64,000 nucleotides of DNA from Dromiciops gliroides (GCF_019393635.1 NC_057866.1:167770903-167834902); one strand, 5' to 3'; counted from the stretch's first letter, positions 1 to 11,084 are shown. Program-made: numbers and translations. The notes: a model not told the origin generated them from the letters alone.

Positions 1-240
1 GCTCATCTCACTCAGCATCAGTTCACCTAGGTCCTTCCAGGATTTTTCTGAAATCCACCTGCCCATTGTTTCTTACAGCACAATAGTGTTCCATTACATT
101 CATTTACCACAACTTGTTCAGCCATTCCCCAATTGATGGGCATCCCCTCAATTTCCAATTCCTTGCCACCACAAAAAGAGCAGCTATAAATATTTTTGTA
201 CATGTGGGTCCTTTTCCCTTTATAATATGGATGGGTTTTT
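1..240 (-). mobile_element. L1 3' region fragment (marsupial L1)
   Basis: Read on the minus strand this matches the marsupial L1 segment that ends ORF2 and enters the 3' UTR; 'cattccccaattgatgggca' and 'agctataaatatttttgtac' recur in the L1 copies at 20.7 and 45.7 kb. It runs off the left window edge. It abuts a second L1 tail in the wrong order for a single element, so the two are separate insertions. Confidence 0.8.
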
Positions 241-244
241 TTTT

Positions 245-545
245 CATATAAGGTATTTTTTCCCCGTTACATGTAAAGATAGTTCTCAACTTTTGTTTAT
301 ACAAGCTTTACAATTTCTGATTTTTCTCCCTCCCTCCCCTCCCTCCCCCCTCCCCTAGACAGCAGGTAATCTGATATAGGTTATATCTATATATCTATAT
401 ATCTATACATATACATATAGATATCTATACACATACACATATATATACATAATAACATTAATCCTATTTCTGCATTAATCCTGTTATAAGAGAAAAAATC
501 AGAGCAATGATGCAAAACCTCAAAATAGAAAAAAAAACAACAGCA
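245..545 (-). mobile_element. L1 3' UTR, 5'-truncated copy
   Basis: This is the reverse complement of the L1 tail seen at 19.1-19.44 kb: a 'ttacatgtaaagatagttct' block, a C/T-rich block, then a TA/CA-rich block at 380-455. It is a short 5'-truncated insertion next to another L1 fragment. Confidence 0.8.
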
Positions 546-1370
546 CTATAATATGGATGTTTTAAGAAATGCAAAATGGAGCTCTGAGACCTCTAGAACC
601 CGGGGCTCTGAGCTCAACTACCTTTTGGCCAAATTATCAATGTACTTCTAGATTTAGAGAGACAGAGGAGGAGAAAGTAGGCATATTTGAAAACTCTTAA
701 TCAGCTCGATATTATTTTGTAATATATGTCCAAAATGACTCCAAATGGTCAGCTTGTTGGCCTGGGCCAGTGGTGATGCATTGATGAAGCCAGCATGTGG
801 ATGAGTAGACTTGATGGAAGATTGGGAAGATTAAGAGAAAGGGTTCTCATTTATAGACCTGGACTCGAAAATGGGATTTCCAGTTAGAAACTATCCTCTA
901 GTCAGTTGGAAACACGGAAATAGAGACTGGCCGAGAGGTCAGGGCCGGAATATATTTTAGGAAGTCACTGATGAAAACTTAGGCTGAGTCTTAGCTTTAG
1001 TCTATTCTTAGCTATAGAGGTCTTGTCACAAGGCGGGGAAGCTGTTTCTTTTTAAACTTGGAGTGAGAAACAAGTAGAGATTAGAAATGAATTTCAATTT
1101 AAGACCTTGATAAAATTTCACCTGTCTCCCTTAAATTACCTGTAAGGCATCTGCTGAACCACAGCACTATAAAGTGTGTCTTTTATTGTTCAATTTTCTC
1201 TCTGGTCAAAGGCCCTTGCTTCTGAAATATTGCATTAATAGTGACCTCTAGTGTTAGAATAGAATATTTGCCAGCTGGTGGGGAGTCAGAGAACCCCAGT
1301 CTTCATTATGATATAGAACCTTATGACTGGGAAGGGTTTGGGGGGCTTATTGAGGCCCCTGTTTGCCCCT
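546..1370. other. no gene recognised
   Basis: AT-rich non-coding sequence with no sizeable ORF and no SINE. I see no recognisable element here. Confidence 0.5.
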
Positions 1371-1374
1371 AGAA

Positions 1375-1530
1375 GACCACATGAGACATTTCAAAGACCA
1401 CTCAGTCCCTGAAATGCTATGTGAAGTTCCGGGCACCACATCTCAAGAAAGGTGTAATCTATCTCAAGGGGAACTAGAGAAAAGCAATTGAAATAATAAA
1501 AGTGACAGTGGAACTTTCTTGTGAAAATAT
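1375..1530 (+). repeat. L3/CR1-type LINE fragment
   Basis: The stretch around 'gtgaagttccgggcaccaca' followed by 'tctcaagaaagg' resembles the L3/CR1 segment seen more completely at 28.15-28.77 kb. It is heavily decayed and its ends are approximate. Confidence 0.5.
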
Positions 1531-2364
1531 TTCTATGGATTCATGAACTCCAGGATGTGAGTATTACTCCACCAATGCAGATTGCAACCCAAGATCTTTT
1601 ATAGTGCATAATCTTTGTCCTATGTCTTTTTATCAAATACTCCTTAGGTGATCTACCTAACAGCTAGAGGCATCCTTCAGGTTCCTTTAATATTTCATGG
1701 GTAACAGTGTAACTATAACAATCAGGCTTTCCATCTGTCATCCTTTTACCCTCACTCCATGATTGGCCCTTGTCCCTCTCTGGTCATATGTGTCCTCCAT
1801 AATTTTTTAAAATCAAATCTCTTGCTGGAAAATCATTAATATAACATGTTGTATCCTGGTTACACTGTAACTCTCACTTGCCCTTTGGGGTACTAGCAAT
1901 AAAAAGACTTTAATAACATGCTTTTACAATGGTGTTCCATGCTTTGTAGCCATATAGCTTCACTAATTTGTTGTTATTGGGAGGAAAAATGTCTGGACCT
2001 CCATCATCAGTGTGGGGAATTCTTACCATGGAAACTCTCCATTGTGAATTGGTTCAGTCATTCTGGAAAGCAGTTTGAAACTATGACCCAAAAGTGCCTA
2101 AACTGTTCATACCTTTTTTTTTTACTTGGCAATACCATAATTAGGCTCATACACTACAGAGAATTAAAGAAAGAAGGGAAAGGACACATATGTAAAAGTA
2201 TTTATAGCAATTCTTTTCATTGTAGCAAAAGACAAGGAAATTGAGAGAATAACTACCTGCTAGAGATGGGCTAAACAAATTATGGTATATGAATGTAATG
2301 GAATATTATTGTGCCATAAGAAATGATAACCACACCGTAGGTAGCCTGGGAAACATACTGTGTT

Positions 2365-2520
2365 GGTTTTGTTTTGTTTTTTTTGGCAGGGCAATGGGAG
2401 TTAAGTGACTTGCCCAAGGTCACACAGCTAGTAAGTGTCAAGTGTCTGAGGCTGGATTTGAACTCAGGTCCTCCTGAATCCAGGACCAGTGCTTTATCCA
2501 CTGTGCCACCTAGCTGCCCC
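2365..2520 (-). mobile_element. WSINE1-type SINE
   Basis: Reverse-oriented tRNA-headed SINE running from a poly-T stretch to ctagctgcccc, inserted in the L1 tail. A short duplication, aaacata, lies on both sides. Confidence 0.9.
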
Positions 2521-2783
2521 TAAACATAGGGTTTAAAAAAAAAAAAACATTGGGATTTACCAAGAGATAGATTTCAGAGGAAAATTGGAAGATCTCTATG
2601 AAATGATACAGGGTGAAGCTAGCAGAACCAGGAGGACAATTTATACTTTAACAACACTATAAAGAGAAACTGTTTGGAAGGACTTTGCAACAATAAAGCA
2701 TGATTCCAGGGCACCAATGAGGAAACATGCTAGCCAGCCCCTGCCAAAGAAGTGATGGAATCCAAATGCATTGAGACACACAT

Positions 2784-2806
2784 TTTCTTTCTTTCTTTCT
2801 TCCTTC

Positions 2807-2873
<67 letters not shown>

Positions 2874-2874
2874 T
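2784..2874. repeat. (CTTT)n microsatellite
   Basis: About 20 CTTT units with a few CCTT variants. It explains the Lys/Glu/Arg-rich and Phe/Leu/Ser-rich ORFs on the two strands, which are not genes. Confidence 0.95.
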
Positions 2875-3740
2875 GTTTTGCTTTCTTTCACTTTCTTTTT
2901 GTCTGTCTTTTTTTTTTTGAGATGCACATTTTCATACTTGAACAATGTAGGAATTTCTTTTGATGGGCAATGTGTATTTGTCATAAATGTCTTATTTTTA
3001 TTGTATTTTATTTTGGTCCAATAAGAAGGGGAGGGAGAAGTGGGAGAAAGAGATAATAAATGTTTGAAAAATTTTATAAATGAAATCCCCTCTACTAATG
3101 CAGGTCTATAACTGGCTGTAACTTAAAGCCTCAGGCATTTTCTGAGGGCACTAAGAATGTAAATTTTCACATGATTGCAATGTGATTATCAGAAGCAGGA
3201 TTGAACTCAGTTCTTTCTGACATGAAGGCCAGCCAGTTGCTTCTCAGGGACTACTGCTATTTAAAAAGATGGGATTTAGGGGCAGGAAGCATCTAAATCT
3301 CTTATTCAGCCCTAAGCTTAGCCTCATTATCCTTTTGCAGTGTAAGTCCAACATAGTTAACCTAATGAACTAACTCAGTGAACTGACTAATATGGAGCTA
3401 ACTAGGGAGACCATTTAATGTTTCAGGGCTCTATATAATCAACACAGCCTCATCAACACAGATCTATCTGGACAATCCCATTCATCTACACTCTTTCTTT
3501 CATTTGGATTCTGGAGAATACTGGAGACTTCAGGATACTAGAGAATTTCTGTGAACATACCTCCTTGTTTTGTCTCACAATATTCAAAGCAGGTCAGCTC
3601 TGTGGTTGCACCTGTCTTGGATTCTTAAATAATTTAAACAAATAAATGGAAGATACCTTATCAGAATCCCAAATAAAGTGTCTTTTAGAAAAAAATTTGG
3701 CAATACTTATTATCAGATTTTATATACTCCATATACTTCT

Positions 3741-3902
3741 TTTTTTTTTTTGATTTTTTTTTTTTTAGTGAGGCAGTTGGGGTTAAGTGACTTACTCAGG
3801 GTCACACAGCTAGTAAGTGTTAAGTGTCTGAGGCCGGATTTGCACTCAGGTACTCCTGACTCCAAGGCCAGTGCTCTATCCACTGCGCCATCTAGCTGCC
3901 CC
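3741..3902 (-). mobile_element. WSINE1-type SINE with 13-bp TSD
   Basis: Full-length reverse copy flanked by perfect tccatatacttct duplications at 3728-3740 and 3903-3915. This copy shows the element ends clearly. Confidence 0.95.
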
Positions 3903-4024
3903 TCCATATACTTCTGAGTCAATTTATGACTCAGAAGAAATGAAATTTTGCCTGTTCCCTTCTCTTGTTTTCATCAAGCTTATCAAACATGAACATAATA
4001 AGGTGAATATTAATTCATCACCCA

Positions 4025-4215
4025 GGTAGAATTTTAAGACTGGAGGAAACTTTAGAGGTCATTTCATCCAAACAACCTCCCATTTTACAGATTAAGAAAC
4101 TAAAACTCTTATAGACTAGAAGAAATTCACCAGTAGAAACTTGTGAGCTACAGTGTCAGGATTAATCACCTCTAAGGTTGTCCCTAGAACCCAAGTTAGT
4201 TGCCTCTCAAAAAAT
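4025..4215 (+). repeat. ancient MIR3/L3-like SINE remnant
   Basis: The sequence goes from 'gactggaggaaactttagag' through 'cattttacagattaagaaac', the form of old mammal-wide CORE-SINE/L3 tails. Family assignment is tentative. Confidence 0.5.
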
Positions 4216-4679
4216 CCAACCTTTTAAGGCCAGTGTGAGGCAGAGAAAGCCCAAAGTTGGGGAAAGGAAGGTGTGGTATACATGGATCCATGAATTTCCA
4301 AGAACTTTTTTTTTTTAGCATGTATGTTCTTGGTATAATAAGTCCTATATGTTTGTTACTTAACACCCACATGCATATTTATGTACAAGTACAAACTTTC
4401 ATCAATCTTAAAACTACTTCTTTCAGTCTTCCAAGCAACAATGCCTTCCAGGTGAAGAGACAATTGAGAATCAGGGAACCTGGTTTCTAATTTTGGCTCT
4501 GCCCTGGGTGTGTTACCTTGGCTAAGCCATAGAGCCCAGGTTAAGAACCCCTGGATTAAATGATCCCTAATATGTCTTTCAGCTCTAGAATCTTTCATAG
4601 AATTTTTAATACTGTATAAAAATCTGTCTTATATTTAAGATTTTCTGGAATATGATTTTCTATTGTGCCTTTGTATATT

Positions 4680-5153
4680 TTGTTTTGTTCTTTATCCTTA
4701 GTTCTCAAAGAGGACCATGACATCCAGGTGATGTCATGACTAGCAGTGAATTGAATTTAAGTGAGGGAGGGCTTTTCAAGGTCACCAACCTCATTCTCTC
4801 CTCCAGAGCCATCTGGGTCCAGTGGAAAGATATATATCAGGATGGGGGAAGCTAGGTGGTGCAGTGGATAGAGCACTGGCCCTCCATTCAGGAGGACCTG
4901 AGTTCAAATCCAATCTCAGACACTTAACACTTACTAGCTGTGTGACCCTAGGCAAGTCACTTAACCCCCATTGCCCCCCCCCAAAAAAAGATATATATCA
5001 GGACACTGGAGATGGCCCCAGATGTTGAAGGCAATTTGGGTTAAGTGACTTGCCCAGAGTCACATAGCTAGTAAGTGTCTGAGGGTGAGATACGAACTCA
5101 GGTGCTCCCAACTTCAGGGCCAGCAGTCTATCCACTGCCCCACCTAGCTGCCT
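4680..5153. repeat. older repeat hosting a SINE insertion
   Basis: The block starting 'ctcaaagaggaccatgacat' continues on both sides of the SINE at 4843-4986. It then runs into a minus-strand SINE-like tail (5027-5153) with 'cagagtcacatagctagtaa' and ending in ctagctgcc. I recognise it as a recurrent marsupial repeat but do not name the family. Confidence 0.55.
4843..4986 (+). mobile_element. WSINE1-type SINE with 17-bp TSD
   Basis: Forward copy with perfect aaagatatatatcagga duplications at 4826-4842 and 4987-5003. It inserted into the older repeat around it. Confidence 0.95.
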
Positions 5154-5439
5154 GCCCTTGTATAACCCATTTCATTGTATAATGATCTTGTTGTCAAGAA
5201 ATTCTTCTTTGTATCTAATCTAAAAGTTCTCAACCTGGGGTGCATGAACAATTGAAAACATAATTTTGATAACTATATTTCAATATAATTGGTTTCTTTT
5301 GTAATCCCATGTATTTAATTTTATGCATTTAACAATGTTCTTCTGAGAAGGGGCCCATAAGTTTTTAGTCAACTGCAAAGGGGCCCATGATACAAAAAAA
5401 AAAAAAAAGATGAAAGAATCCCTCATCTCATCTAAGTGC

Positions 5440-5795
5440 CTCCAATCATAGCCCATATTCTCTCAGTCTGTTTTTAGTGGAGGTAGCCACTCACTGTTTA
5501 TAGGGAGGAACCCTTTGCCCCAAACCCTGCATTCCATCTCTCTGTGCATTTATTTGCACAAGCCCTCACCCACGTCTAGAGTACCTCTCTCTTCATCTCT
5601 GTGTTTCAGAATTCTTTCTTCCTTGCACTTCCTTGAAGTGCTTTCTCCTTCTTCAAATTACCCTCTATTTATCTGAGTACAATTTCTATTCCAAATAAAA
5701 TGTAAGTGCTTCAAGGGCAGGAACTGGTTCATTTTTCTTTGTATTCACAGAAGCAAGCACAGTACCAGACCCACCATAAGTGCTTAATAATTGTT
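5440..5795 (+). repeat. L2 LINE 3' end
   Basis: The plus strand reads like the L2 3' terminus: a sparse coding remnant, then 'tgtaagtgcttcaagggcag', and at the end 'ataagtgcttaataattgtt'. It is ancient and decayed. The overlapping short ORFs on both strands are spurious. Confidence 0.6.
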
Positions 5796-6357
5796 TGCAG
5801 AATTGATCTGCCAGGAGCTTCTGAGGCACACAGGTCCTGGGTGATTGGAGATGAAAATTCCGGTGTCTCAAGTCCCTATCCAGAAACCTGAGACACTGTC
5901 TCCTCTGACACTGGAGAAGGTTGGCATCAACCCCCTATTTACAGGTATCCTGGGCACAACCTGAAAGAAAATGAAACCCGTTTGTATTCTGGAATAAGCA
6001 GGTGGTCAGAATCCTACTGAGTTCCACAGTCAATGTTTTCCAATGTCACTGTTCTCATAGGAAGTGTGCTACTATTAACATATCCTAGATATTAATAAAG
6101 AAATTGATGAGTTCTTCCAGTATAGAAAGTGGTAAGGGATCATTCCAACAGAATTCAAAACTGTTCTAATAAGGGACTAGGCCAAGGATTTGCCTTTGTT
6201 TCCAACCTCTTTGCCTCTGCATAGACAAACTCACCGCTACTCCATATGCATATCACTCATTTAGTTATAACTGCATTCTTTCCCTCCTTTTTACTCCCCT
6301 TTCCTTCCTTTTTTCCTTCCTTCTTATTTCCCTTTCCCCTCCTCTCTTTTCTCTTCC

Positions 6358-6515
6358 TTTTTTTTTGGCGGGGGGGGGGGTGCAGGGCAATGAGGGTTAA
6401 GTGACTTGCCCAGGGTCACATAGCTAGTAAGCGTCAAGTGTCTGAGGCCTCATTTGAACTCAGGTCCTCCTGAATCCAGGGCTGATGCTTTATCCACTGT
6501 GCCACCTATCTGCCC
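6358..6515 (-). mobile_element. WSINE1-type SINE
   Basis: Reverse copy whose tail includes a run of ten or more G, ending ctatctgccc. It sits in a C/T-rich region (6280-6640). Confidence 0.9.
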
Positions 6516-6703
6516 TTTCTCTTCCTCTTCTTTATTCCTCTTTCCATCCTCTCCCTTTCCTATCTCTCCTCTTATTTTTCTTCTCTTCTTTATTTTCTCT
6601 TCCACCTTCCGCTCTTTCTCCTCCCCCTCTGCCTTCTTTTCTGTCTTCCATATGAGCTATTTCTTTAGGTCTTGTTTCTTTTCTCTTAGAAAATTGGGGA
6701 GGG

Positions 6704-7616
6704 GAAGATGGCAGAGGAAAGGCAGTGAGCTCTGGAACTCATGACACAATCACTCCAAAAAAAAATCCAAATAACGCCATAGGAAAATGCCCAGAGCAGC
6801 AAAACTCACAGAAGAATGTGCTGAAATTATCTTCTAACCAAGAACGTCTTGGAAGGTCAGAAGGAGGGAGCTGCTGTGCTGATACAGGAGTCCAGCCCAA
6901 CCCCACAGTCACCCTGACACAGATCCAGTCTCAGGAAGGCCTCACCAGAGAAGGAGACCCCCAGAGCCACTGAATCACTGAAGTGCTAGTGTCATCTGGA
7001 ACTAAGCTCACAGTCTGGTGAGTGGGCTGAGCCCTGGGCAGGGGGGAGACTACAGGGGTCTATGCTGGTGCTGAGTCAGAACTTGGATTTTACACCCCTG
7101 CTGAGAACCAGGAGGTAGGCTCTAGTAGCAGTGGCCCAGGTGGGGGAGGGGCACAGGCTGGTTGGAGCTAACAACCACAACAAACAAAGCTGGTTGATTA
7201 GCAAGTTGGCCTGGGGTCATCTACAGACCAGGGAACAGGTCAGGCCAGGGAAGAACCTGATCCTCCTTAAATCATACTACCTGGCACTTCTTAAGCTTGG
7301 GATACTGCAGCCTGGAAACAGAGTCCCACTTTAAGGAGCTAAAAGTCAAGTAAAAGAAAGGCAAGATGAGCAGACGGAGAAAGGTGAGGACCATAGAAAG
7401 TTTCTTCAGTAACAAAGAAGACCAAGGGGCACCCTCAGAGGAAGATGTCAACATCAGGGCCCCTATATCTAAAGCTTCCAAGAAAAATATGAATTGGTCT
7501 CAGGCCATAGAGGCACTCAAAAAGGACTTTGAAGATAAAGTTAGAGAAGTAGAGGAAAAAATGGAAAAAGAAATGAGGATGATGCAGGAAAGATATGAGA
7601 AAAAAAGTCAACAGCT
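6704..7616 (+). mobile_element. L1 insertion, 5' complete, ends in ORF1
   Basis: The element starts at the typical L1 5' end (gggaagatggcagagg), runs through a 5' UTR of about 660 bp, and enters ORF1 at 7366. It stops within ORF1 after an A-rich stretch and is flanked by perfect 16-bp duplications (agaaaattggggaggg, 6688-6703 and 7617-7632). There is no ORF2 and no 3' UTR. The upstream duplication follows 'tctctt', giving a tt/agaaaa junction that fits an L1 endonuclease site. Internal priming of the L1 RNA inside ORF1 would produce this structure. Confidence 0.75.
7366..7616 (+). pseudogene. L1 ORF1 N-terminal fragment
   Basis: The first 83 or so codons of a marsupial L1 ORF1 protein. The visible protein begins MSRRRKVRTIESFFSNKEDQ and runs into a Glu/Lys-rich coiled-coil segment (around residues 50-80). 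The RRM-like and C-terminal RNA-binding domains are absent because the insertion ends here. The same N-terminal reading is found in the minus-strand copy at 33.4 kb. It is not a host gene. Confidence 0.8.
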
Positions 7617-7628
7617 AGAAAATTGGGG

Positions 7629-7776
7629 AGGGAGCAGTGTGGTGGCGTAGTGGATAAAGTACCAGCCCTGGATTTAGGAGGACCTGAGTTCAAATCCAAC
7701 CTCAGACACTTGACACTTACTAGCTGTATGACCCTGGGCAAGTCACTTAACCCTCACTGCCCTGCAAAAAAAAAAA
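7629..7776 (+). mobile_element. WSINE1-type SINE
   Basis: Forward copy with B box gagttcaaatcc and an A-rich tail. Its first bases are shared with the right duplication of the L1 fragment, so the L1 probably inserted at the 5' edge of this SINE. Confidence 0.9.
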
Positions 7777-7834
7777 TATATATATTTTCCATCTCTGGGT
7801 CATCTGTGAATTTTACCTTTGGGTTCAAAGTTTT

Positions 7835-8001
7835 TTGGGTTTTTTTTGGTTTTGGGGGGGGTTTCTGCAGGGCAGTGAGGGTTAAGTGACTTGCACAGGG
7901 TCACACAGTCAGTAAGTTTCAAATGTCTGAGGCCAGATTTGAACTCAGGTTCTCCTGAATCCAGGACTAGTGCTCTATCCACTGCGCCACCTAGCTGCCC
8001 C
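7835..8001 (-). mobile_element. WSINE1-type SINE with 15-bp TSD
   Basis: Reverse copy flanked by perfect tgggttcaaagtttt duplications at 7820-7834 and 8002-8016. Confidence 0.95.
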
Positions 8002-8184
8002 TGGGTTCAAAGTTTTAAAAAGAAGCTTCTGGCCCTGGAACCAGGTAAATTAAGCAGATGCATGAACATCATGGCAGCAAGAACAAGAAAAATAGAGACC
8101 ATAGGAAAAAGGACAACTAGAGAAATGAGCAGTTATTTTGGTTTTTTTTTTAGCAAATGTTAAAATATTGGAGAATAAGCAGGT

Positions 8185-8286
8185 TTTTATGGAAACCAAC
8201 TATGGAAAGAGCATTAGATTTGTAGTCTGAGGACTTGTTCCTTGTATCACCTTTGGGAAATCATCTCACCTCTTTGTAAAATTAGA
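8185..8286 (+). repeat. MIR/THER1 fragment
   Basis: The stretch 'atggaaagagcattagattt' through 'ttgggaaatcatctcacctc' is the MIR head and middle. The CORE region is replaced by the adjacent 7SL-like sequence. Confidence 0.6.
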
Positions 8287-8548
8287 GTTGGGCAGAGCAC
8301 AGCAGCCTGTGCCCCCAATCCCTGCCACTGGGGAGGCAGCGGCTGGCAGGTCTCCTGAGCCACAGTGATCTAAGCTTTTCTGATGTCTGCACAAAGTTCA
8401 GTATTAACATGGCAAGTCCTAGGGACCGGTGAGAGCAGTTTGCCTAAGTGGAATCTGGAGCAGGTCAAAGCTCCTATGTCAGAGTAAGACTGGGCCATGA
8501 ATAGCCCCTGCATTTCCAGCCTGGGTAAGATAGGGAGGGCCAGGCTTT
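8287..8548 (+). pseudogene. 7SL (SRP) RNA retropseudogene
   Basis: The sequence follows 7SL RNA in order. It has a 5' end like gccgggcgcggtggcgcgtg, then 'actggggaggcagcggctgg' (gggaggctgaggctgg), 'tctgcacaaagttcagtatt' (tccgcactaagttcggcat), 'ggagcaggtcaaagctccta', and 'tgaatagcccctgcatttcc' with cagcctggg near the 3' end. About 260 nt are present against about 300, with internal loss between the two central blocks and many substitutions. No poly(A) tail or clear target duplication was found. The assignment rests on colinearity; a functional gene is unlikely at this divergence. Confidence 0.85.
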
Positions 8549-8588
8549 AAATACATTTTTTTAAATTTAATTTAAAACTCATGGCATT

Positions 8589-8742
8589 GGGGGCAGCTAG
8601 GTGACGCAGTGGATAGAGCACCAGCCCTAGATTCAGGAGGACCTGAGTTCAAATGTAGCCTCAGACACTTGACACTTACTAGCTGTGTAACTCTGGGCAA
8701 GTCATTTAACCCTCATTGCCCTGCAAAACAAAGACAAAAACA
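8589..8742 (+). mobile_element. WSINE1-type SINE with 16-bp TSD
   Basis: Forward copy flanked by aaaactcatggcattg (8573-8588) and aaaactcatagcattg (8743-8758), one mismatch. Confidence 0.95.
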
Positions 8743-8989
8743 AAAACTCATAGCATTGAACCAGACGCTTTCTAAAGCCCTATCCAGCTATAAACCTAGG
8801 ATCCCAGAATTCTAAAATTACCTATGGTCTCATTTTCTTCATCTGCAAAATGAGAGGATTACACAGGGCAATCCCAATGGTCTCCTCTGACTCTTCATAT
8901 TTTGTTGCTGTGCTGACCCAGGTTCCTCTACCTCCAGAGTGGCCCATGTGGTCCAGGGGACCCCCTTCAACCCTGAAAGTGAATCTCCC

Positions 8990-9095
8990 TCCTCCTCAGA
9001 ATGTAAACTACCAGAGAGTACCTAGTACCTAGTATCTAGCACAGTGTCTGGCCCATACTGAGGACTTAATAAATACTTGATGAATTGAACTGAAT
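8990..9095 (+). repeat. L2 3'-terminal fragment
   Basis: The run 'cagaatgtaaactaccagag' to 'acttaataaatacttgatga' matches the tail of L2. Confidence 0.6.
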
Positions 9096-9129
9096 GAGTT
9101 GAGTTGAATTGTATTCAATCAGGGCTGGG

Positions 9130-9278
9130 GGTGGGGCAGCTAGGTGGCACAGTGGATAAAGCACTGGCCCTGGAGTCAGACACTTAACAACCTACTTACT
9201 AGCTGTGTGACCCTAGGCAAGTCACTTAACCCCAATTGCCTCACCAAAAACAAACAACAAAACAAAACAAAACAAAAA
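9130..9278 (+). mobile_element. WSINE1-type SINE with 14-bp TSD
   Basis: Forward copy with perfect caatcagggctggg duplications at 9116-9129 and 9279-9292; A/C-rich tail. Confidence 0.95.
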
Positions 9279-9292
9279 CAATCAGGGCTGGG

Positions 9293-9820
9293 AAGATATA
9301 ATAAACTATATTCCAGCATTCTGTTTAATTTTCAAAAATAGGACCCTAAGAGGTGTGTGTGGTGTTCGGGGCTCAAAGAAGCACTTGTCTTTATTTCAGC
9401 AGTGGTGGGTTTAGGTGGGCTAGCTTTTAATGGGTTTTGCTTTCTGGAACCCAATTCATACTTCTGTATATCATTTTTGGAGGGAGAGGGAGTATTACAA
9501 AATGTATTGGATGTCCTGGGAGGGTGTGGGTTTCTGCAGCCCCCATGACCAGCCCAGAAAGCCACGACCGCATGGAGGTTTCCTGGTTGTTTTGAGGAAG
9601 CTGCCACTTTCCTGCTTGGACCCTTGAGGACCCCCAGCCCAGGCCAGGACATTGATTGTACTTGGCCCTACTTTTTTCTGAGTGTGGAGAAATGCGAGTT
9701 TGAGATAAAAGAGCATATCAATCATACATGATCATATGCATGTGCTAGCTATAGACAATCAGGGTTGTGTTTTTTTCTAACTCCTTCCCTGAAAGGAGAG
9801 ATTAGAAGCCGAATGTTGAT
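9293..9820. other. no gene recognised
   Basis: Several overlapping ORFs of 63-106 codons lie on both strands here, but none shows a domain, a splice context or a Kozak-supported start that I recognise. I see no known repeat. It is treated as non-coding. Confidence 0.45.
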
Positions 9821-9824
9821 GTGG

Positions 9825-10060
9825 AAAGAATGCTAGCCCTAGTCCAGGAGACCAGAGTCTATATTCAGCCATGACTGGATTGAATTGGGAATGGGAAGGA
9901 ATAAACTGTATGAATGCCACACCATAGCTATGTGTCACTGGGCAAATCGCTAAACCTCAGTCTCATTTTTCTCATCTTGAAAACAAGTAATAATACTCAT
10001 ACCGTGTAACCCACAGGATTTTTGTGAAGAAAGTGTTTTTTTTGTAAAGCCTTAACAAGC
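9825..10060 (+). repeat. MIR/THER1 SINE
   Basis: 'tggaaagaatgctagcccta' through 'tgtgtcactgggcaaatcgc' and 'cctcagtctcatttttctca' follow the MIR order, with an extra A/G-rich stretch in the middle. Confidence 0.6.
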
Positions 10061-10120
10061 CATAGGATTGTTAATTCTAAACAGTAGCATGATGATGATG
10101 GTTCATTAATAGTAAATAAA

Positions 10121-10266
10121 AGAGCAGCTAGGTGGCGCAGTGGATAGAGCACTGGCCCTGGATTCAGGAGGACCTGAGTTCAAATCCAGCCTCAGACACT
10201 TAACAGCTGTGTGACCCTGGGCAAGTCACTTAACCCCAATTGCCTCAACCCCCCCCCAAAAAAAAA
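10121..10266 (+). mobile_element. WSINE1-type SINE with 10-bp TSD
   Basis: Forward copy flanked by agtaaataaa duplications (10111-10120 and 10268-10277). Confidence 0.95.
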
Positions 10267-10300
10267 CAGTAAATAAAAGTTTCATTTCTAAATTGACTAG

Positions 10301-10558
10301 GTTGTTGTCTTTCAGTTGTTTTCAGTCACATATGACTCTTCCTGACCCCATTTGGAGTTTTCTTGGCAAAGACACTAGAGTGGTTTTCCATTCCTTCTCC
10401 AGCTCATTTTGCAGATGAGGAAATGGAGACAAATAGGGTTAAGTGACTTGCCCAGGATCACACAGCTACTAAGTGTCTAAGGACAGATTTGAACTTAGGA
10501 AGATGAGTCTAACTGACTCCAGACCTGGTGCTCTATCCACTCTACCACCTAGCTGCCT
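10301..10558 (-). mobile_element. longer tRNA-headed SINE (ttgttgttcag type)
   Basis: Read on the minus strand this has a tRNA-like head related to WSINE1, then a body containing 'ggttttcttggcaaagatac'-like sequence (here with 'tcttggcaaagacactagag'), ending at a ctgacaacaa-type terminus. I take it as the RTE/BovB-tailed marsupial SINE type; the family name is tentative. Confidence 0.65.
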
Positions 10559-10872
10559 ACATTGGCTGATACAACTTTTTTAAAAAATAGGGATAAATAT
10601 AAAGCCTTACACTTGGGTTCAAAAAAATCAACTTCACAAGTACAAAATGGAAGATGTATGGCTAGAAAACAGTTTATCTGAAAAAAAAAGATTTAAGTAT
10701 CTCAGTGTATTGTAACCTCAGTAAGAATCAACAATCTCATATGGCTTCTAAGAAAACAAATGTAATCGTAGATCCTATGGAAAGAGGGAGAATATCCAGT
10801 ACTAGGGAGCTATTTTTCTCTTCTCTGGATTGCATTGAGTTCAACATGTCACATTGTAGAAAGGACACTGAT

Positions 10873-11029
10873 GGGCAGCTAGGTGGCACAATGTATAAAG
10901 CACCAGCCCTGGATTCAGGAGGACCTGAGTTCAAATCTGGCCTCAGATACTTGACACTTACTAGCTGTATGACCTTGGGCAAGTCACTTAACCCTCATTG
11001 TCCCATAAAAACCAAAAAAAAACAAAACA
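10873..11029 (+). mobile_element. WSINE1-type SINE
   Basis: Forward copy flanked by agaaaggacactgat and agaaaagacactgat. A third copy of that 15-mer lies nearby at about 11066. Confidence 0.9.
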
Positions 11030-11084
11030 AGAAAAGACACTGATAAAAAACAAAAGTTACTAGCAAGAAAGGACACTGATTAGC

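Larger units (their letters stand above)
2000..3085 (+). mobile_element. L1 3' end, split by SINE and microsatellite
   Basis: The plus strand carries the marsupial L1 tail: 'attgtgaattggttcagtca', then 'atggtatatgaatgtaatgg', and near the end 'gggagggagaagtgggagaa'. It is interrupted by a minus-strand SINE at 2365-2520 and contains a CTTT microsatellite at 2784-2874. Confidence 0.75.

Noticed and set aside
2730-3024. Lys/Glu-rich and Phe/Leu/Ser-rich ORFs
   Set aside because: They are translations of the (CTTT)n microsatellite.
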